Numbered from the stretch's first letter, positions 18,376 to 29,367 are shown. The stretch: DNA of 50,635 bases from an uncultured Thiogranum sp. (GCA_913053655.1 CAJXFW010000004.1:1-50635); one strand, 5' to 3'. Notes: generated by a model from the letters alone, not told the origin. Numbers and translations: made by a program.

Positions 18376-20796
18376 GTGGCCAGCGATAAAGACCCTGTTT
18401 GCGGAATGAACGTCGATCCGGAGTCGGCAGCAGCGCAGCAAGACTACCAGGGAAAGACCTGGTACTTCTGCTCCGGGAGCTGCCACAGCAAGTTTCAGGC
18501 AGACCCTGCGCACTACGCGCTTCCGCAAACGTTGCACGATCACTCGCAAAGCGAGAATCCCGCTGCCGACTCGACACTCTATACCTGCCCGATGCACCCG
18601 GAGGTAGAACAACCGGGTCCGGGAGCCTGTCCCAAGTGCGGTATGGCACTGGAGCCCAAAGGCGTTCCTCTGCTGGCAACCAAAACAGAATATACCTGCC
18701 CGATGCACCCGGAAATTATCCAGGATCATCCCGGCGCCTGCCCCAAGTGCGGCATGGCGCTGGAATCGCGTACTGTAGAGGCCGAAGAAGATACCAGTGA
18801 ACTGGATTATATGACCAAACGTTTCTGGATCAGTACTGCGCTGGCCATTCCGGTGTTATTCAGCGCCATGGCCGCCGAGTTCTGGCCCGAAGCTATGGCC
18901 CGGCTGATTGATCCCGGCCTGCGCCAGTGGTTTGAAATGCTGGTCGCAACCCCGGTGGTGATCTGGGGCGGCTGGATCTTCTATGTGCGCGCCTGGCAAT
19001 CGCTGGTGACGCGCAACCTCAACATGTTTACCCTCGTCGGACTCGGTGTGTCGGTTGCCTGGATATATAGCGTTATCGCCACAGTCGCCCCCGGTATTTT
19101 TCCGCAGGCCGTATTCAACGAGGTTGGCGTTGTGCCGGTCTATTTTGAAGCGGCAGCGGTGATCACCGCGCTGATATTACTCGGTCAGGTACTGGAGCTG
19201 CGGGCACGCAGTCAGACCAATGCCGCTATTAAGCTATTGCTGGGGCTGACGCCCAAGACCGCGCGCATTGTCCGTGACGACGGTACGGAAGAGGATATAC
19301 CCATGGAGCACGTGCAGGTCGGCGACACATTGCGGGTGCGTCCCGGTGAAAAAATTCCGGTTGATGGCAAGGTGATCGACGGCGAGAGCAATGTGGACGA
19401 GTCCATGGTGACCGGCGAACCCGTACCGATGACGAAAACCGCAGGGGAACGGCTGATCGGCGCCACGGTCAACGGCACCGGCAGCCTCATGATGCGGGCC
19501 GAGAAAGTGGGATCCGACACCCTGCTGGCACAGATCGTACAGATGGTTGCCGATGCCCAGCGCTCGCGGGCGCCGATCCAGAAGCTGGCTGATGTTGTTG
19601 CCGGGTATTTCGTACCCACCGTGGTCATCATTTCCGTCATCACCTTTATCGTCTGGGCTCTGTGGGGGCCACAACCCGCTATCGCCTACGCCGTGATCAA
19701 TGCCGTGGCGGTATTGATTATTGCCTGTCCCTGCGCGTTGGGACTGGCAACACCCATGTCGATCATGGTCGGCACCGGCAAAGGTGCGATGATGGGGGTG
19801 TTGTTCAAGAATGCTGAAGCGCTGGAAGTACTGAGGAAGGTGGACACCCTGGTGGTGGATAAAACCGGCACTCTGACGGAAGGTAAACCGAAACTGGTGT
19901 CTGTGGTGGCGGTAGACGGTTTTCATGAACATGATGCCTTGCGTCTGGCCGCCAGTCTGGAACGCGCCAGTGAACACCCCTTGGCTGAAGCCATAGTACG
20001 CGGTGCGGAGGAACGTAATACCGAACTGGCCAGAACAGATGACTTTCAGTCTGTCACCGGCAAGGGCGTGACCGGCACGGTGGACGGCCATAGTGTGGCG
20101 CTCGGTAATATTAAATTACTCACTGACCTCGGCATTGATGTGGGTGACCTGCCACGACAGGCGGATGCCCTGCGTGCCGATGGTCAAACGGTTATGCTAC
20201 TGGCCATAGACAACAAGGCCGCCGGGCTGATCGGTGTGGCCGACCCTATTAAGGAATCCACACCGGAAGCGATTGCCGATCTTCACAAAGAGGGTCTCAA
20301 GGTGGTGATGTTGACCGGTGACAGCCGCAAGACCGCCGAAGCAGTGGCCTCCAGGCTGAATATCGATCAGGTCCAGGCCGAAGTATTGCCGGACCAGAAG
20401 GCAGCCGTGATCAAGCAACTCCAGGATCAGGGACGTATCGTCGCCATGGCCGGTGACGGCATCAACGACGCGCCGGCCCTGGCGCAGGCCCAGGTGGGTA
20501 TCGCCATGGGCACCGGTACCGATGTGGCGATGGAAAGTGCCGGGATAACCCTGGTCAAGGGTGATCTGCGCGGCATTGTGCGCGCCAGGCACCTGAGCCG
20601 CGCGACCATGCGCAATATCCGCCAGAACCTGTTTTTCGCTTTCATCTATAACATAGCCGGTGTTCCGATAGCGGCCGGTATTCTATATCCCGTGTTCGGC
20701 ATTTTGCTGTCACCGATTATTGCAGCGGCTGCGATGAGCTTCAGTTCGGTATCGGTTATCACCAACGCGCTGCGTTTACGCAAGGTGAAAATCTAG
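18376..20796 (+). CDS. copA: Copper-type P1B-ATPase with N-terminal YHS domain and two HMBD motifs
   Basis: GTG start after aaaaggaggccaacc; [14 protein letters not shown], two YTCPMHPE...[11 protein letters not shown] motifs, [31 protein letters not shown]. Confidence 0.93.
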   Translation: MASDKDPVCGMNVDPESAAAQQDYQGKTWYFCSGSCHSKFQADPAHYALPQTLHDHSQSENPAADSTLYTCPMHPEVEQPGPGACPKCGMALEPKGVPLLATKTEYTCPMHPEIIQDHPGACPKCGMALESRTVEAEEDTSELDYMTKRFWISTALAIPVLFSAMAAEFWPEAMARLIDPGLRQWFEMLVATPVVIWGGWIFYVRAWQSLVTRNLNMFTLVGLGVSVAWIYSVIATVAPGIFPQAVFNEVGVVPVYFEAAAVITALILLGQVLELRARSQTNAAIKLLLGLTPKTARIVRDDGTEEDIPMEHVQVGDTLRVRPGEKIPVDGKVIDGESNVDESMVTGEPVPMTKTAGERLIGATVNGTGSLMMRAEKVGSDTLLAQIVQMVADAQRSRAPIQKLADVVAGYFVPTVVIISVITFIVWALWGPQPAIAYAVINAVAVLIIACPCALGLATPMSIMVGTGKGAMMGVLFKNAEALEVLRKVDTLVVDKTGTLTEGKPKLVSVVAVDGFHEHDALRLAASLERASEHPLAEAIVRGAEERNTELARTDDFQSVTGKGVTGTVDGHSVALGNIKLLTDLGIDVGDLPRQADALRADGQTVMLLAIDNKAAGLIGVADPIKESTPEAIADLHKEGLKVVMLTGDSRKTAEAVASRLNIDQVQAEVLPDQKAAVIKQLQDQGRIVAMAGDGINDAPALAQAQVGIAMGTGTDVAMESAGITLVKGDLRGIVRARHLSRATMRNIRQNLFFAFIYNIAGVPIAAGILYPVFGILLSPIIAAAAMSFSSVSVITNALRLRKVKI

Positions 20797-20825
20797 GAGG
20801 CCCGCATGACGGGTGGCAATGTTAC

Positions 20826-21734
20826 CTATACCACACTCAGGTAACGCAGACCGATAACTAACAAAACCACAATCAGCACACCTTTCAGCCAGGTTTCGTG
20901 CAGGTGGCGGCTGAGCACAGGCCCCAACCAGGCGCCCGCAACTGTGCCGGCCAGCATGAAGCCCAGCAGGGGCAGGTCCAGTTCAACGCCGAGGCGTATA
21001 TAGTTGGCCACGGATGCGGTGGAGCTGACCGCCACCGCCAGTGCCGCTGTTGCAGCGACGATAAACATGGGCAAGCCCATGATCGCGGTCATGAAAGGCA
21101 CCAGCAGGAAACCGCCACCAACACCGAATGCTGAAGCAACTACGGCTATACCCGCCCCCGCCACCAATGGCAGCCATGGACTGAAACTGAATTGCTCACC
21201 GCCAAACTCGAATACGATGCGCCGTATAGACCAGTGCCGGTGGCGGACACCGATGGAACAGGTTTCTCCACCGGAATGAACCAGGCCTTCAAATGCAGCT
21301 GCAGCCCGGTCAGACGCTGTTACGCCCCCGCTTCCGGTACGCAGCAGATACCAGGCCAGTTGCAGCGATATCAGCAGAACAAATGCCCCGAAAACGGGCT
21401 TGAAGGTTTTAAGATCAGCGAGATAACTGACCGAGAGACTGCTGCCGACCAGTGCGCCGAAAATACCGCCTGCACCGAACAGCAACGCCAGGCTGACGAC
21501 AACACGACACTGCCGGTAGTAATGTGGCACTGCAATAATCGGCGTGACCAGCGTCAGTACCTGGGCCGTAGGTTTGACCAGATTGGGGTCCTGGATGCCC
21601 AGGATCGAGATGAGTCCGACCGACGCCAGAATACCTCCGGCGGCGCCAACCGTGGAAAACACCAGGCCGACCAGTATACCCCAGGTTACGATCACCCAGA
21701 CCGACGCGCCAATGTCCGCAACTTCAAAAAACAT
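20826..21734 (-). CDS. Sulfite exporter TauE/SafE family protein
   Basis: WGILVGLVFSTVGAAGGILASVGLISILG...ASAFGVGGGFLLVPFMTAIMGLPMFIVAATAALAVAVSS. Confidence 0.85.
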   Translation of the reverse strand: MFFEVADIGASVWVIVTWGILVGLVFSTVGAAGGILASVGLISILGIQDPNLVKPTAQVLTLVTPIIAVPHYYRQCRVVVSLALLFGAGGIFGALVGSSLSVSYLADLKTFKPVFGAFVLLISLQLAWYLLRTGSGGVTASDRAAAAFEGLVHSGGETCSIGVRHRHWSIRRIVFEFGGEQFSFSPWLPLVAGAGIAVVASAFGVGGGFLLVPFMTAIMGLPMFIVAATAALAVAVSSTASVANYIRLGVELDLPLLGFMLAGTVAGAWLGPVLSRHLHETWLKGVLIVVLLVIGLRYLSVV

Positions 21735-21861
21735 AAGTGATCACATATAGTACAACAGTCCAGCGGTATATCGGGAATAAACCACCCGCCGCACCAAGAG
21801 TAGGCGCTTTAGGCGAGCGGCGGGGAATTGAACCCAAAAGGGATTAAAACTGAGGTGTGCA

Positions 21862-22785
21862 ATGAACAAAATCACTATCGTTGGCTGTGGTCGTGTTGGT
21901 GAATCGACCGCACAGATACTGGCCAAGGAAGAGTTGTGCCGGGAGATACTGCTGCTGGATATCCATGCAGGGGTGCCGGAAGGCGTCGCGCTCGATATCC
22001 AGGAATCCGCCTCCCTGCTGCGCTTCGACACCAGGGTGACAGGCGCTACCGACCCCGCTGCCATGGCCGGGTCTGATCTCGTTATTGTAACAGCCGGCTT
22101 CCCCCGCAAACCGGGTATGTCACGCTCCGACGTGCTCGATTCCAACCTCGCAATCATCGACGATGTCATCGATAACACACTACGCTACGCCCCACATGCC
22201 ATGCTGATGATAGTCACTAACCCGGTCGATGTACTGACCTGGCACGCCTGGAAAAAGACCGGCTGGCCACGCCAGCGGATCTTCGGTCAGTCCGGTGCAC
22301 TGGACACCGCACGGATGACCAGTTTTATCGCCATGCAAACAGGCTACTCGGTCAAGGATATCTCGGCGCTGGTACTTGGTGGCCACGGAGACGCTATGGT
22401 GCCTCTGGCACGCTTTACCAATATTGCCGGAATACCCATACAGCACTTCCTCACGGATGACGAGATCGCGGATATCGCCGAACGTACCCGTCAGGGGGGT
22501 GGTGAAATCCTCGCGCTTAAGAAACACAGCAGCGCCTACGACTCACCCGCGGCCGCGATCGCCATCATGGTCGATGCCATCAGCCATAACCGTCGACGCA
22601 TTCTGCCCTGCGTGAGCATTCTCGACGGCGAATACGGGCAGCACGATATTGCCATGGGTATACCCGCGGTTCTCGACGAAAACGGGCTGGTCAAGATCAT
22701 TGAACTGAAGCTTGATCAGACCGAACAGGCTGATTTTCAACGTTCTGCTGACAAGGTGCGTACCGACATTGAGCGCTTGACCTGA
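21862..22785 (+). CDS. mdh: Malate/lactate dehydrogenase
   Basis: MNKITIVGCGRVGESTAQILAKEELCREILLLDI; VTNPVDVLTWHAWKKTG; VLGGHGDAMVPL. Confidence 0.85.
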   Translation: MNKITIVGCGRVGESTAQILAKEELCREILLLDIHAGVPEGVALDIQESASLLRFDTRVTGATDPAAMAGSDLVIVTAGFPRKPGMSRSDVLDSNLAIIDDVIDNTLRYAPHAMLMIVTNPVDVLTWHAWKKTGWPRQRIFGQSGALDTARMTSFIAMQTGYSVKDISALVLGGHGDAMVPLARFTNIAGIPIQHFLTDDEIADIAERTRQGGGEILALKKHSSAYDSPAAAIAIMVDAISHNRRRILPCVSILDGEYGQHDIAMGIPAVLDENGLVKIIELKLDQTEQADFQRSADKVRTDIERLT

Positions 22786-22867
22786 GTGTTACACACATGC
22801 TGCAGAGTCTTTGTTAAAGGATGGAACACATACAGTACGTGACACGAAAATGTAAAGGAGGCGCGGT

Positions 22868-23191
22868 ATGAAAAACGGAATCTCTTTAAATGCGGTTGGA
22901 CAGGCGACCAGCCTGATGCTGGCACTTACATTCGCCTTGTGTGTGCTATGGGGTCTGCTATTCCCGAATTACGCCATGTACCCGAGCTGGCGCACCCTGC
23001 TACCAGGCTTTGAGTGGCTGAGCTGGCCGAGCTTTGGTCTGGGCCTGCTGGAGTCATACGCCTACGGCTGGTTCTTCGCTATAGTTTGGGTACCGATCTA
23101 CAACGTATTCGCAAGGCGCACCCCGCGACAGACAGGGAGCGACGGAACTTGCTGCCAGGATTCAGGAAAACATACTCATGGCCACGCATGA
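22868..23191 (+). CDS. DUF5676-like small membrane protein
   Basis: MKNGISLNAVGQATSLMLALTFALCVLWGLLFPNYAMYPSWRTLLPGFEWLSWPSFGLGLLESYAYGWFFAIVWVPIYN; aaaggaggcgcgg SD. Confidence 0.7.
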   Translation: MKNGISLNAVGQATSLMLALTFALCVLWGLLFPNYAMYPSWRTLLPGFEWLSWPSFGLGLLESYAYGWFFAIVWVPIYNVFARRTPRQTGSDGTCCQDSGKHTHGHA

Positions 23192-23804
23192 TACGACACC
23201 GCCGGAAGTCAGCGTCGCCAACCCGAAAAGACGCAAGTTGCTGATCGCAGCCGCGTCGGTGGTGGGTACCGCCGGACTGGTGGCGGCCGGCATTCCGTTC
23301 ATCGAGAGCTGGTGGCCCAGTGAGCGGGCACGAGCCGCCGGTGCGCCGGTTACCGTGGATGCCAGCAAACTGGAACCCGGGCAGCAGATCACCGTGCCCT
23401 GGCGCGGGCGCCCTGTATGGGTGCTACGTCGCACACCGGAGATGCTGGAACGCATGCGCGCAAAGAAACACCTGCAACGCCTGCGTGACCCCGATTCCGA
23501 GGTCGAAAGCCAACAGCCGGCGTATGCCGAAAATGAGTTCAGGTCCATTCACAAGGAACACCTGGTCGTTATCGGCATCTGCACGCATCTTGGTTGCGTC
23601 CCGACCTTCCGACCGGAGGTGGCACCCGAGGACCTGGGACCGGACTGGATCGGCGGCTATTTCTGCCCCTGCCACGGTTCCCGCTTTGACTTCGCAGGAC
23701 GGGTATTCGTGCATGTCCCGGCGCCGACCAATCTGGTCATCCCGCCGTACCATTATCTCTCGGAGACGCTCATCGAAGTGGGCGTGGATAGCGAATCGGC
23801 ATAG
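23178..23804 (+). CDS. petA: Rieske iron-sulfur protein (ubiquinol-cytochrome c reductase ISP type)
   Basis: TAT-like/TM N-terminus PKRRKLLIAAASVVGTAGLVAAGIPFIESWWPSERARAAG; CTHLGCVP and CPCHGSRFDFAGRVF. Confidence 0.9.
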   Translation: MATHDTTPPEVSVANPKRRKLLIAAASVVGTAGLVAAGIPFIESWWPSERARAAGAPVTVDASKLEPGQQITVPWRGRPVWVLRRTPEMLERMRAKKHLQRLRDPDSEVESQQPAYAENEFRSIHKEHLVVIGICTHLGCVPTFRPEVAPEDLGPDWIGGYFCPCHGSRFDFAGRVFVHVPAPTNLVIPPYHYLSETLIEVGVDSESA

Positions 23805-23817
23805 AGAGTAATCGCAA

Positions 23818-24966
23818 ATGGCCGAAAACAAAGACAGGTGGATTATCGAAATCTCCGGCGCAGGTCCGGCCGGGCTGGCTGCTGCGCTCGCGATCATGCA
23901 CGCCGGTGGCCATGCGCGTGTCTATGAGCGCCGCGGTGATGTCGGTGCCCGTTTCCACGGTGATTTCCAGGGACTCGAAAACTGGACTACGAAAAGCGAC
24001 GTACTGGAAGAGCTGGCTGAAACGGGCATTGTGCCGGGATTCGAGCATACACCGGTCAATGAAGTTATATGCTTTGGGCCGGGCGGCGACATAGAACGCA
24101 CAGTTCGATCACAACAGCCGCTTTTCTACCTGGTAAGACGAGGCAGCGAACCCGGCACCCTTGACTACAGCCTGAAAGAACAGGCGCTGGCAGCAGGCGT
24201 CGAGATTCACTTCGGCGAAACCGTGCGCAATTTACCCAATGGCGGCATCGTCACCGAAGGCCCGCATCGGGCCGATGCTATCGCCGCTGGTTATCTGTTT
24301 GAAACCGATATGGCAAACGGCGCCTATGTGATCGTTTCAGAGCAGCTTGCACCCGGAGGATACGCCTATCTTTTGATCTGTAACGGCCGCGCTACCCTGG
24401 CAACCTGTCTGTTCGACGATTTTCATAATGAGCATCTTTATCTGCAACGCAGTGTTGATTTCTTTACTGACAAGCTCGGTGTACACATGAACAACGCACG
24501 TCGTTTCGGTGGCACTGGCAATTTCGCCCTGCCGAAAACGGCGCGCAAACGGAATATCCTGTATGCCGGCGAAGCGGCCGGTTTCCAGGACCCGCTGTTT
24601 GGCTTCGGCATCCGGTTCGCCATGTTGTCGGGAGCTGCGGCAGGGCGCGCGCTGCTAGCCGGTGACTATGAGCAATATGAATCCTTCTGGAAGCGCCGTT
24701 TGCGCGATTACCATAAGACCGCCGCCACCAATCGCTGGTTCTACGAACGGCTCGGCGACCGCGGGTACAACAAAATGCTGAAACATTTCCCGAACAGCCG
24801 GGATATCCGCGAGCGCATGAGAAGCGCCTACGCGCCGCGCCTGTGGAAACGCGCCTGGTATCATCTGATCGCGGCGCGACAACATACGCCTTTGTTGAAC
24901 CCGCACGCGGACTGCGACTGTACCTGGTGCCGGTGCACACGCCATGCCCAGCCGTCGAGCGCATGA
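23818..24966 (+). CDS. FAD-dependent oxidoreductase (geranylgeranyl-reductase-like fold) with Cys-rich C-terminal tail
   Basis: IEISGAGPAGLAAALAIMHAGGHARVYERRGDVGARFHGDFQG; tail DCDCTWCRCTRH. Confidence 0.8.
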   Translation: MAENKDRWIIEISGAGPAGLAAALAIMHAGGHARVYERRGDVGARFHGDFQGLENWTTKSDVLEELAETGIVPGFEHTPVNEVICFGPGGDIERTVRSQQPLFYLVRRGSEPGTLDYSLKEQALAAGVEIHFGETVRNLPNGGIVTEGPHRADAIAAGYLFETDMANGAYVIVSEQLAPGGYAYLLICNGRATLATCLFDDFHNEHLYLQRSVDFFTDKLGVHMNNARRFGGTGNFALPKTARKRNILYAGEAAGFQDPLFGFGIRFAMLSGAAAGRALLAGDYEQYESFWKRRLRDYHKTAATNRWFYERLGDRGYNKMLKHFPNSRDIRERMRSAYAPRLWKRAWYHLIAARQHTPLLNPHADCDCTWCRCTRHAQPSSA

Positions 24967-25002
24967 GATGGCTACGAAGATCACCACAGGGAGTTACAGC
25001 TA

Positions 25003-25497
25003 ATGAATATTGAGGAACAACAGATCAGGGATCCCGTCTGTAACATGATCGTATCCGCCGATCAAAACGCTATCGATTACCTCGGGATACATTTCGCATT
25101 CTGTTCCCTGCAATGCAAGGAACGTTTTCTGGCCAACCCACATCTCTACATCGGCGCAGCTGAGCATAAATCCCCGAAACAGGAAGGCCGGGAGATTTTA
25201 AAGCGGCGCCATTTCCGTTTAACCGAACCACTACCCGACGAAATGGCCGCACTGGTCGCCGACAGCATACGCGCTATGATGGGTATCAAGAGTATTGATA
25301 TCGATGGTGCCGCTATCGAAGTGACCTATGATCTCCTGCAGGCCACAGCACAACAAATTGAATCGCAGCTTGAATCCGCGGGTGCGGCGCTCGGAAAAGA
25401 CTGGGGACAACGATTACGCCGCGCCTTCGTACACTACACGGAGGAGACCGAAGTGGACAGCATGGAGACAAGCTCGTCCCCGCACCAGCACCATTGA
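25003..25497 (+). CDS. YHS-domain protein with a C-terminal HMA-like domain
   Basis: IRDPVCNMIVSADQNAIDYLGIHFAFCSLQCKERFLANPHLY; then an alpha/beta segment MMGIKSIDIDGAAIEVTYDLLQATAQQIESQLESAG. Confidence 0.75.
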   Translation: MNIEEQQIRDPVCNMIVSADQNAIDYLGIHFAFCSLQCKERFLANPHLYIGAAEHKSPKQEGREILKRRHFRLTEPLPDEMAALVADSIRAMMGIKSIDIDGAAIEVTYDLLQATAQQIESQLESAGAALGKDWGQRLRRAFVHYTEETEVDSMETSSSPHQHH

Positions 25498-25705
25498 TGA
25501 TGTATTTTAACCGCATGATGGTTAAATCTATATGCGATATAGTGAGAATGACTGGAAGAAATCGAATTCGGCGCAGGAATACAGGAACCTGCAGTTTCAC
25601 TCAGCATGTGAAAATCCGCTCCAGCCCCGTCAAGTCCGCCGGGTAGCAGGACGCTAACAGATCAACCGTGCCATAATGGGGATACCTAACCGGGAGGGCT
25701 GGCCT

Positions 25706-27001
25706 ATGGACGAACATACCCTAACCATTACCGATAACAAAACCGGTCAACAGATCGAGTTACCGGTCAGAAAAGCAACCCAGGGTCCCGATGCAGTCGA
25801 CATCGGCCACTTTTTTCGCGAAATGGGTTACCTGACCTATGATCCGGGTTTTCTATCGACAGCCAGCTGCCATAGCAAGCTGACCTACCTGGATGGCAAG
25901 CAGGGCATGCTCATGTATCGTGGCTATCCGATCGAGCAGCTTGCGGAACACAGCAATTTTATCGAAGTTGCGCACCTCATGATGTACGGCGAGCTTCCGC
26001 AACAGCAGCAGCTTGACAACTTCAGCGATATCATAGTCCACCACAGCATGCTGAACGAAGCGCTTAAAAGCTTTTTTCGTGGCTTCTACCATGATGCACA
26101 CCCGATGGCGATTATGGTCGGCGTCGTGGGCTCATTGTCTGCCTTCTATCACGACTCCACCGATATCTCGAACCCCAGACACCGTGAAATTGCAGCACAT
26201 CGCCTGATTGCCAAGATGCCCAGCATCGCAGCGGCAAGTTACAAGCACTCTATCGGCGAACCCCAGGTCTACCCGGACAATTCCCTGAGCTATGTCGGCA
26301 ACCTGCTGCACATGATGTTTTCCGTGCCGTGCGAACAGTTTCAGGCCGACCCCGTCGCCGAAAAAGCGCTCGACCTGATCTTTATCCTGCATATAGACCA
26401 CGAACAAAATGCCAGTACTTCGACCGTACGACTCGCCGGTAGCTCGGGCGCCAACCCCTTTGCCTGCATTGCCTCCGGTATCGCTGCACTTTGGGGACCG
26501 GCACACGGCGGGGCCAACGAGGCGGTACTCAGTATGCTGGAAAAAATCGGTGACGTGAAAAATATCCCCGGGTATCTGGCACGCGCCAAGGACAGAGATG
26601 ATCCGTTCCGCCTGATGGGCTTCGGACACCGCGTCTACAAGAACTATGATCCGCGTGCGCGCATTATCCGCAAAATGTGTCACGAAGTATTGTCAAAGCT
26701 TGGCAATGACAGCGACCCTCTGTTTGAACTGGCACTGCGTCTGGAAGAAATAGCGCTGAACGACGAGTATTTCATTGAACGGAAACTCTATCCCAACGTC
26801 GATTTCTATTCAGGTCTGATTTACAAAGCCCTGGGAATCCCTACCAACATGTTTACAGTAATGTTCTCCATCGCCCGCACCGTCGGCTGGGTCGCCCAGT
26901 GGATGGAAATGATCAGCGAAAAAAATCAGCGTATCGGTAGGCCGCGGCAATTGTATATAGGACCGACAAAACGGGATTACGTGCCAATCGGTAACCGCTA
27001 G
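25706..27001 (+). CDS. gltA: Citrate synthase
   Basis: [33 protein letters not shown]...[16 protein letters not shown]...[15 protein letters not shown]...[15 protein letters not shown]; gene symbol by family. Confidence 0.95.
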   Translation: MDEHTLTITDNKTGQQIELPVRKATQGPDAVDIGHFFREMGYLTYDPGFLSTASCHSKLTYLDGKQGMLMYRGYPIEQLAEHSNFIEVAHLMMYGELPQQQQLDNFSDIIVHHSMLNEALKSFFRGFYHDAHPMAIMVGVVGSLSAFYHDSTDISNPRHREIAAHRLIAKMPSIAAASYKHSIGEPQVYPDNSLSYVGNLLHMMFSVPCEQFQADPVAEKALDLIFILHIDHEQNASTSTVRLAGSSGANPFACIASGIAALWGPAHGGANEAVLSMLEKIGDVKNIPGYLARAKDRDDPFRLMGFGHRVYKNYDPRARIIRKMCHEVLSKLGNDSDPLFELALRLEEIALNDEYFIERKLYPNVDFYSGLIYKALGIPTNMFTVMFSIARTVGWVAQWMEMISEKNQRIGRPRQLYIGPTKRDYVPIGNR

Positions 27002-27040
27002 AACGCTTTCACAACCGACGTGCAGGAGCGGGCGTTGACT

Positions 27041-27571
27041 TTAGGGGTGCACTTGCAGCGCACGAATTTTCTTTAATATCCCGGGGGCGTTCCAGTCCCT
27101 GCCACCGACCGCCCGGTAGACGATTCTTCCCTGCGGATCAATAACGAACGTAGTGGGTAAGCCGCGTACCGGCCAATTCCCTGTCACGACGGACTCCTGG
27201 TCCAGCAGCAGGGGGAACTCAACCGGATAACTGGCCGTAAATTCAAAAATGCTGTCTTCATCCTCACCGACATTAATCGCCAGCATCACAATATCTTCGT
27301 GTTTCAGCTGTTTCCAGGCACGCTCCATCGAGGGCATCTCTTCCCGGCATGGAGGGCACCAGGTGGCCCAGAAATTAAGGATAACCACCTTGCCGCGATA
27401 GGCAGACAGCGTATGTATCGATCCATCCATGTCCTTTAAGGAAAAGTCCGGTGCAGCAGGTCGTTCCGCTATCTCATGCAGCATCTGAGCCGGTTGCCCA
27501 GCGCTTACCGCGTTCAGTGTAAATAAAACGGATAGCACAAGCAGTGCCTGCAATATGAACTTTGGCATCAT
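27041..27571 (-). CDS. TlpA/ResA-like thioredoxin-family protein
   Basis: Signal peptide; APDFSLKDMDGSIHTLSAYRGKVVILNFWATWCPPCREEMPSME. Confidence 0.92.
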   Translation of the reverse strand: MMPKFILQALLVLSVLFTLNAVSAGQPAQMLHEIAERPAAPDFSLKDMDGSIHTLSAYRGKVVILNFWATWCPPCREEMPSMERAWKQLKHEDIVMLAINVGEDEDSIFEFTASYPVEFPLLLDQESVVTGNWPVRGLPTTFVIDPQGRIVYRAVGGRDWNAPGILKKIRALQVHP

Positions 27572-28188
27572 GGCTCAGGTTCCGGATGAACATCCCGGGC
27601 GCACTCTACACGCTTCAGGGTTCCATGAAAAACCTGGCCATTCCGCTGCCACGAAAACGCCAGATCAAATACCTGGCCGGGTTGCAGACCGTAACTGGTC
27701 ATCCCCCAGTTGTAATCCCCCGGCGCATATTCCTGCCGCGTCGGCAACAGGGACCACTCAAGGGCAATGGCAGCAGCCCGTGAAACAGGGCTTTTGTGCA
27801 GTTCTTCCTGCCATTTTTTCCGCGTGAGTAATCGGGACTCTTTGTTGTCACCGTGTATCCGCCAATTATCCAGGTCGATAGCAACAGAAGTATCTCCGGA
27901 ATCTGCAATATTCCTGAACATGGACTGGAACACACAACGCTCTGCAATGTGATTCGCATCACCTGCATCAAAACCGCGCGCCATGAAATAAGCGCGTGTC
28001 TGATCAGGCAGCCGCTGGGTAAGCCGAAACAGTACGCCTTCGGATTTCCACTCCCAATAGCGCAGACCCGTTTCAGGAACAGCGCCGGTTGTCACGGGTG
28101 CCTCGCTTGCAACGGCGGCACCTGCAATCAGCTGCAATATGAGAACCGCCCGCTTCGCATAAATTCTATAGACAGGTTTCATGGCCAA
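27568..28188 (-). CDS. Hypothetical exported protein, translationally coupled to the TlpA-like gene
   Basis: 206 aa ORF with N-terminal hydrophobic segment; start/stop overlap with 27041..27571. Confidence 0.7.
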   Translation of the reverse strand: MAMKPVYRIYAKRAVLILQLIAGAAVASEAPVTTGAVPETGLRYWEWKSEGVLFRLTQRLPDQTRAYFMARGFDAGDANHIAERCVFQSMFRNIADSGDTSVAIDLDNWRIHGDNKESRLLTRKKWQEELHKSPVSRAAAIALEWSLLPTRQEYAPGDYNWGMTSYGLQPGQVFDLAFSWQRNGQVFHGTLKRVECARDVHPEPEP

Positions 28189-28239
28189 TATCGTGTTTTA
28201 ATAGGGCACACAATTCTACCGCTTCGATGGCGTGTCATC

Positions 28240-29367
28240 ATGACTGATAACGAATTTGATCTGGCGGATGACATCTGCTACCTGAATCATGCTGCCGTTT
28301 CTCCCTGGCCCAGGCGCACGGTTGACGCGATAACGCGCTTCGCTGCGGAAAACGGTCGGCTCGGATCCCGCCATTACGAGCGCTGGCTTGCCACCGAGCA
28401 GGCACTGCGCATACAGCTGCAGTCTCTGATCAATGCCTCCAGCAGCGATGAGATCGCACTCCTGAAAAGCACCTCGGAGGCATTGTCTGTGGTCGCCTAT
28501 GGCATGCACTGGACGCCAGGTGACGAAATCATTATCAGCAACCAGGAGTTTCCCTCCAACCGCATTGTCTGGGAATCGCTGCGCACACAAGGTGTCGAAG
28601 TGGTGACGGTTGATATCGACTCTGTTGACGACCCGGAACAGCATATCATCGATGCCATGACACCGCGTACCCGGCTGGTATCGCTCAGTTCCGTACAATA
28701 CGCTTCCGGGCTGGCGCTGGATCTTACCCGGATCGGCGTTGCCTGCCGTCAGCACAAGGTAGCGTTCTGCATCGATGCCATCCAGAGCCTGGGCGTAAAA
28801 CCGCTCGACGTCCAGGCCTGCCACGCGGATTTTGTTATGGCAGACGGTCACAAATGGATGCTGGGACCGGAGGGAATCGCACTGTTCTACTGCCGCAGTG
28901 AATGGCTGCAACGCCTTGACCTGAAACAGTTCGGCTGGCACATGGTGCAGGCCATGGGTGACTATGATCGGCGTGACTGGCAACCGACCGGTACTGCAAG
29001 GCGTTTCGAGTGCGGCAGCCCCAATATGCTGGGTATACACGCCCTGCACACCAGCCTGGCGCTGATTCTTCAGACCGGTATTGAGTCTATATTTAATCTG
29101 GTTTCTTTAAATATTCAGTATCTAATTGATAACATAAAAATATCAGGCGGAGAAATCCTTTCTGAGACGCGGCCGGAAAAGCGCGCAGGAATCATGGCTT
29201 TTCGCCTCAAAGATGAGGATTTAAACGCCAGATACCGGCATTTGCAGGAACATGGCGTCATTTGTGCCCTGCGCGCCGGTGCTATTCGCTTCTCACCCCA
29301 TTTCTACACGCCCCGAGCGGTACTTGAACGCGCCCTCACGCATGCCACAGAACCCTTGAAAAATTAG
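28240..29367 (+). CDS. Aminotransferase class V (cysteine-desulfurase-like fold)
   Basis: MTDNEFDLADDICYLNHAAVSPWPRRTV; CIDAIQSLGVKPLDVQACHADFVMADGHKWMLGPEGIALFYC (PLP Lys in DGHKW). Confidence 0.88.
   Translation: MTDNEFDLADDICYLNHAAVSPWPRRTVDAITRFAAENGRLGSRHYERWLATEQALRIQLQSLINASSSDEIALLKSTSEALSVVAYGMHWTPGDEIIISNQEFPSNRIVWESLRTQGVEVVTVDIDSVDDPEQHIIDAMTPRTRLVSLSSVQYASGLALDLTRIGVACRQHKVAFCIDAIQSLGVKPLDVQACHADFVMADGHKWMLGPEGIALFYCRSEWLQRLDLKQFGWHMVQAMGDYDRRDWQPTGTARRFECGSPNMLGIHALHTSLALILQTGIESIFNLVSLNIQYLIDNIKISGGEILSETRPEKRAGIMAFRLKDEDLNARYRHLQEHGVICALRAGAIRFSPHFYTPRAVLERALTHATEPLKN

Noticed and set aside
19234-20091. 285-aa minus-strand His-rich ORF
   Set aside because: Antisense shadow of the Cu-ATPase; His-rich composition is explained by the opposite strand's codons.
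25506-25526. tttaacc-gcatgat-ggttaaa palindrome after the YHS gene as an operator or terminator
   Set aside because: Perfect but short, no T-tract, no second copy seen; could be chance.
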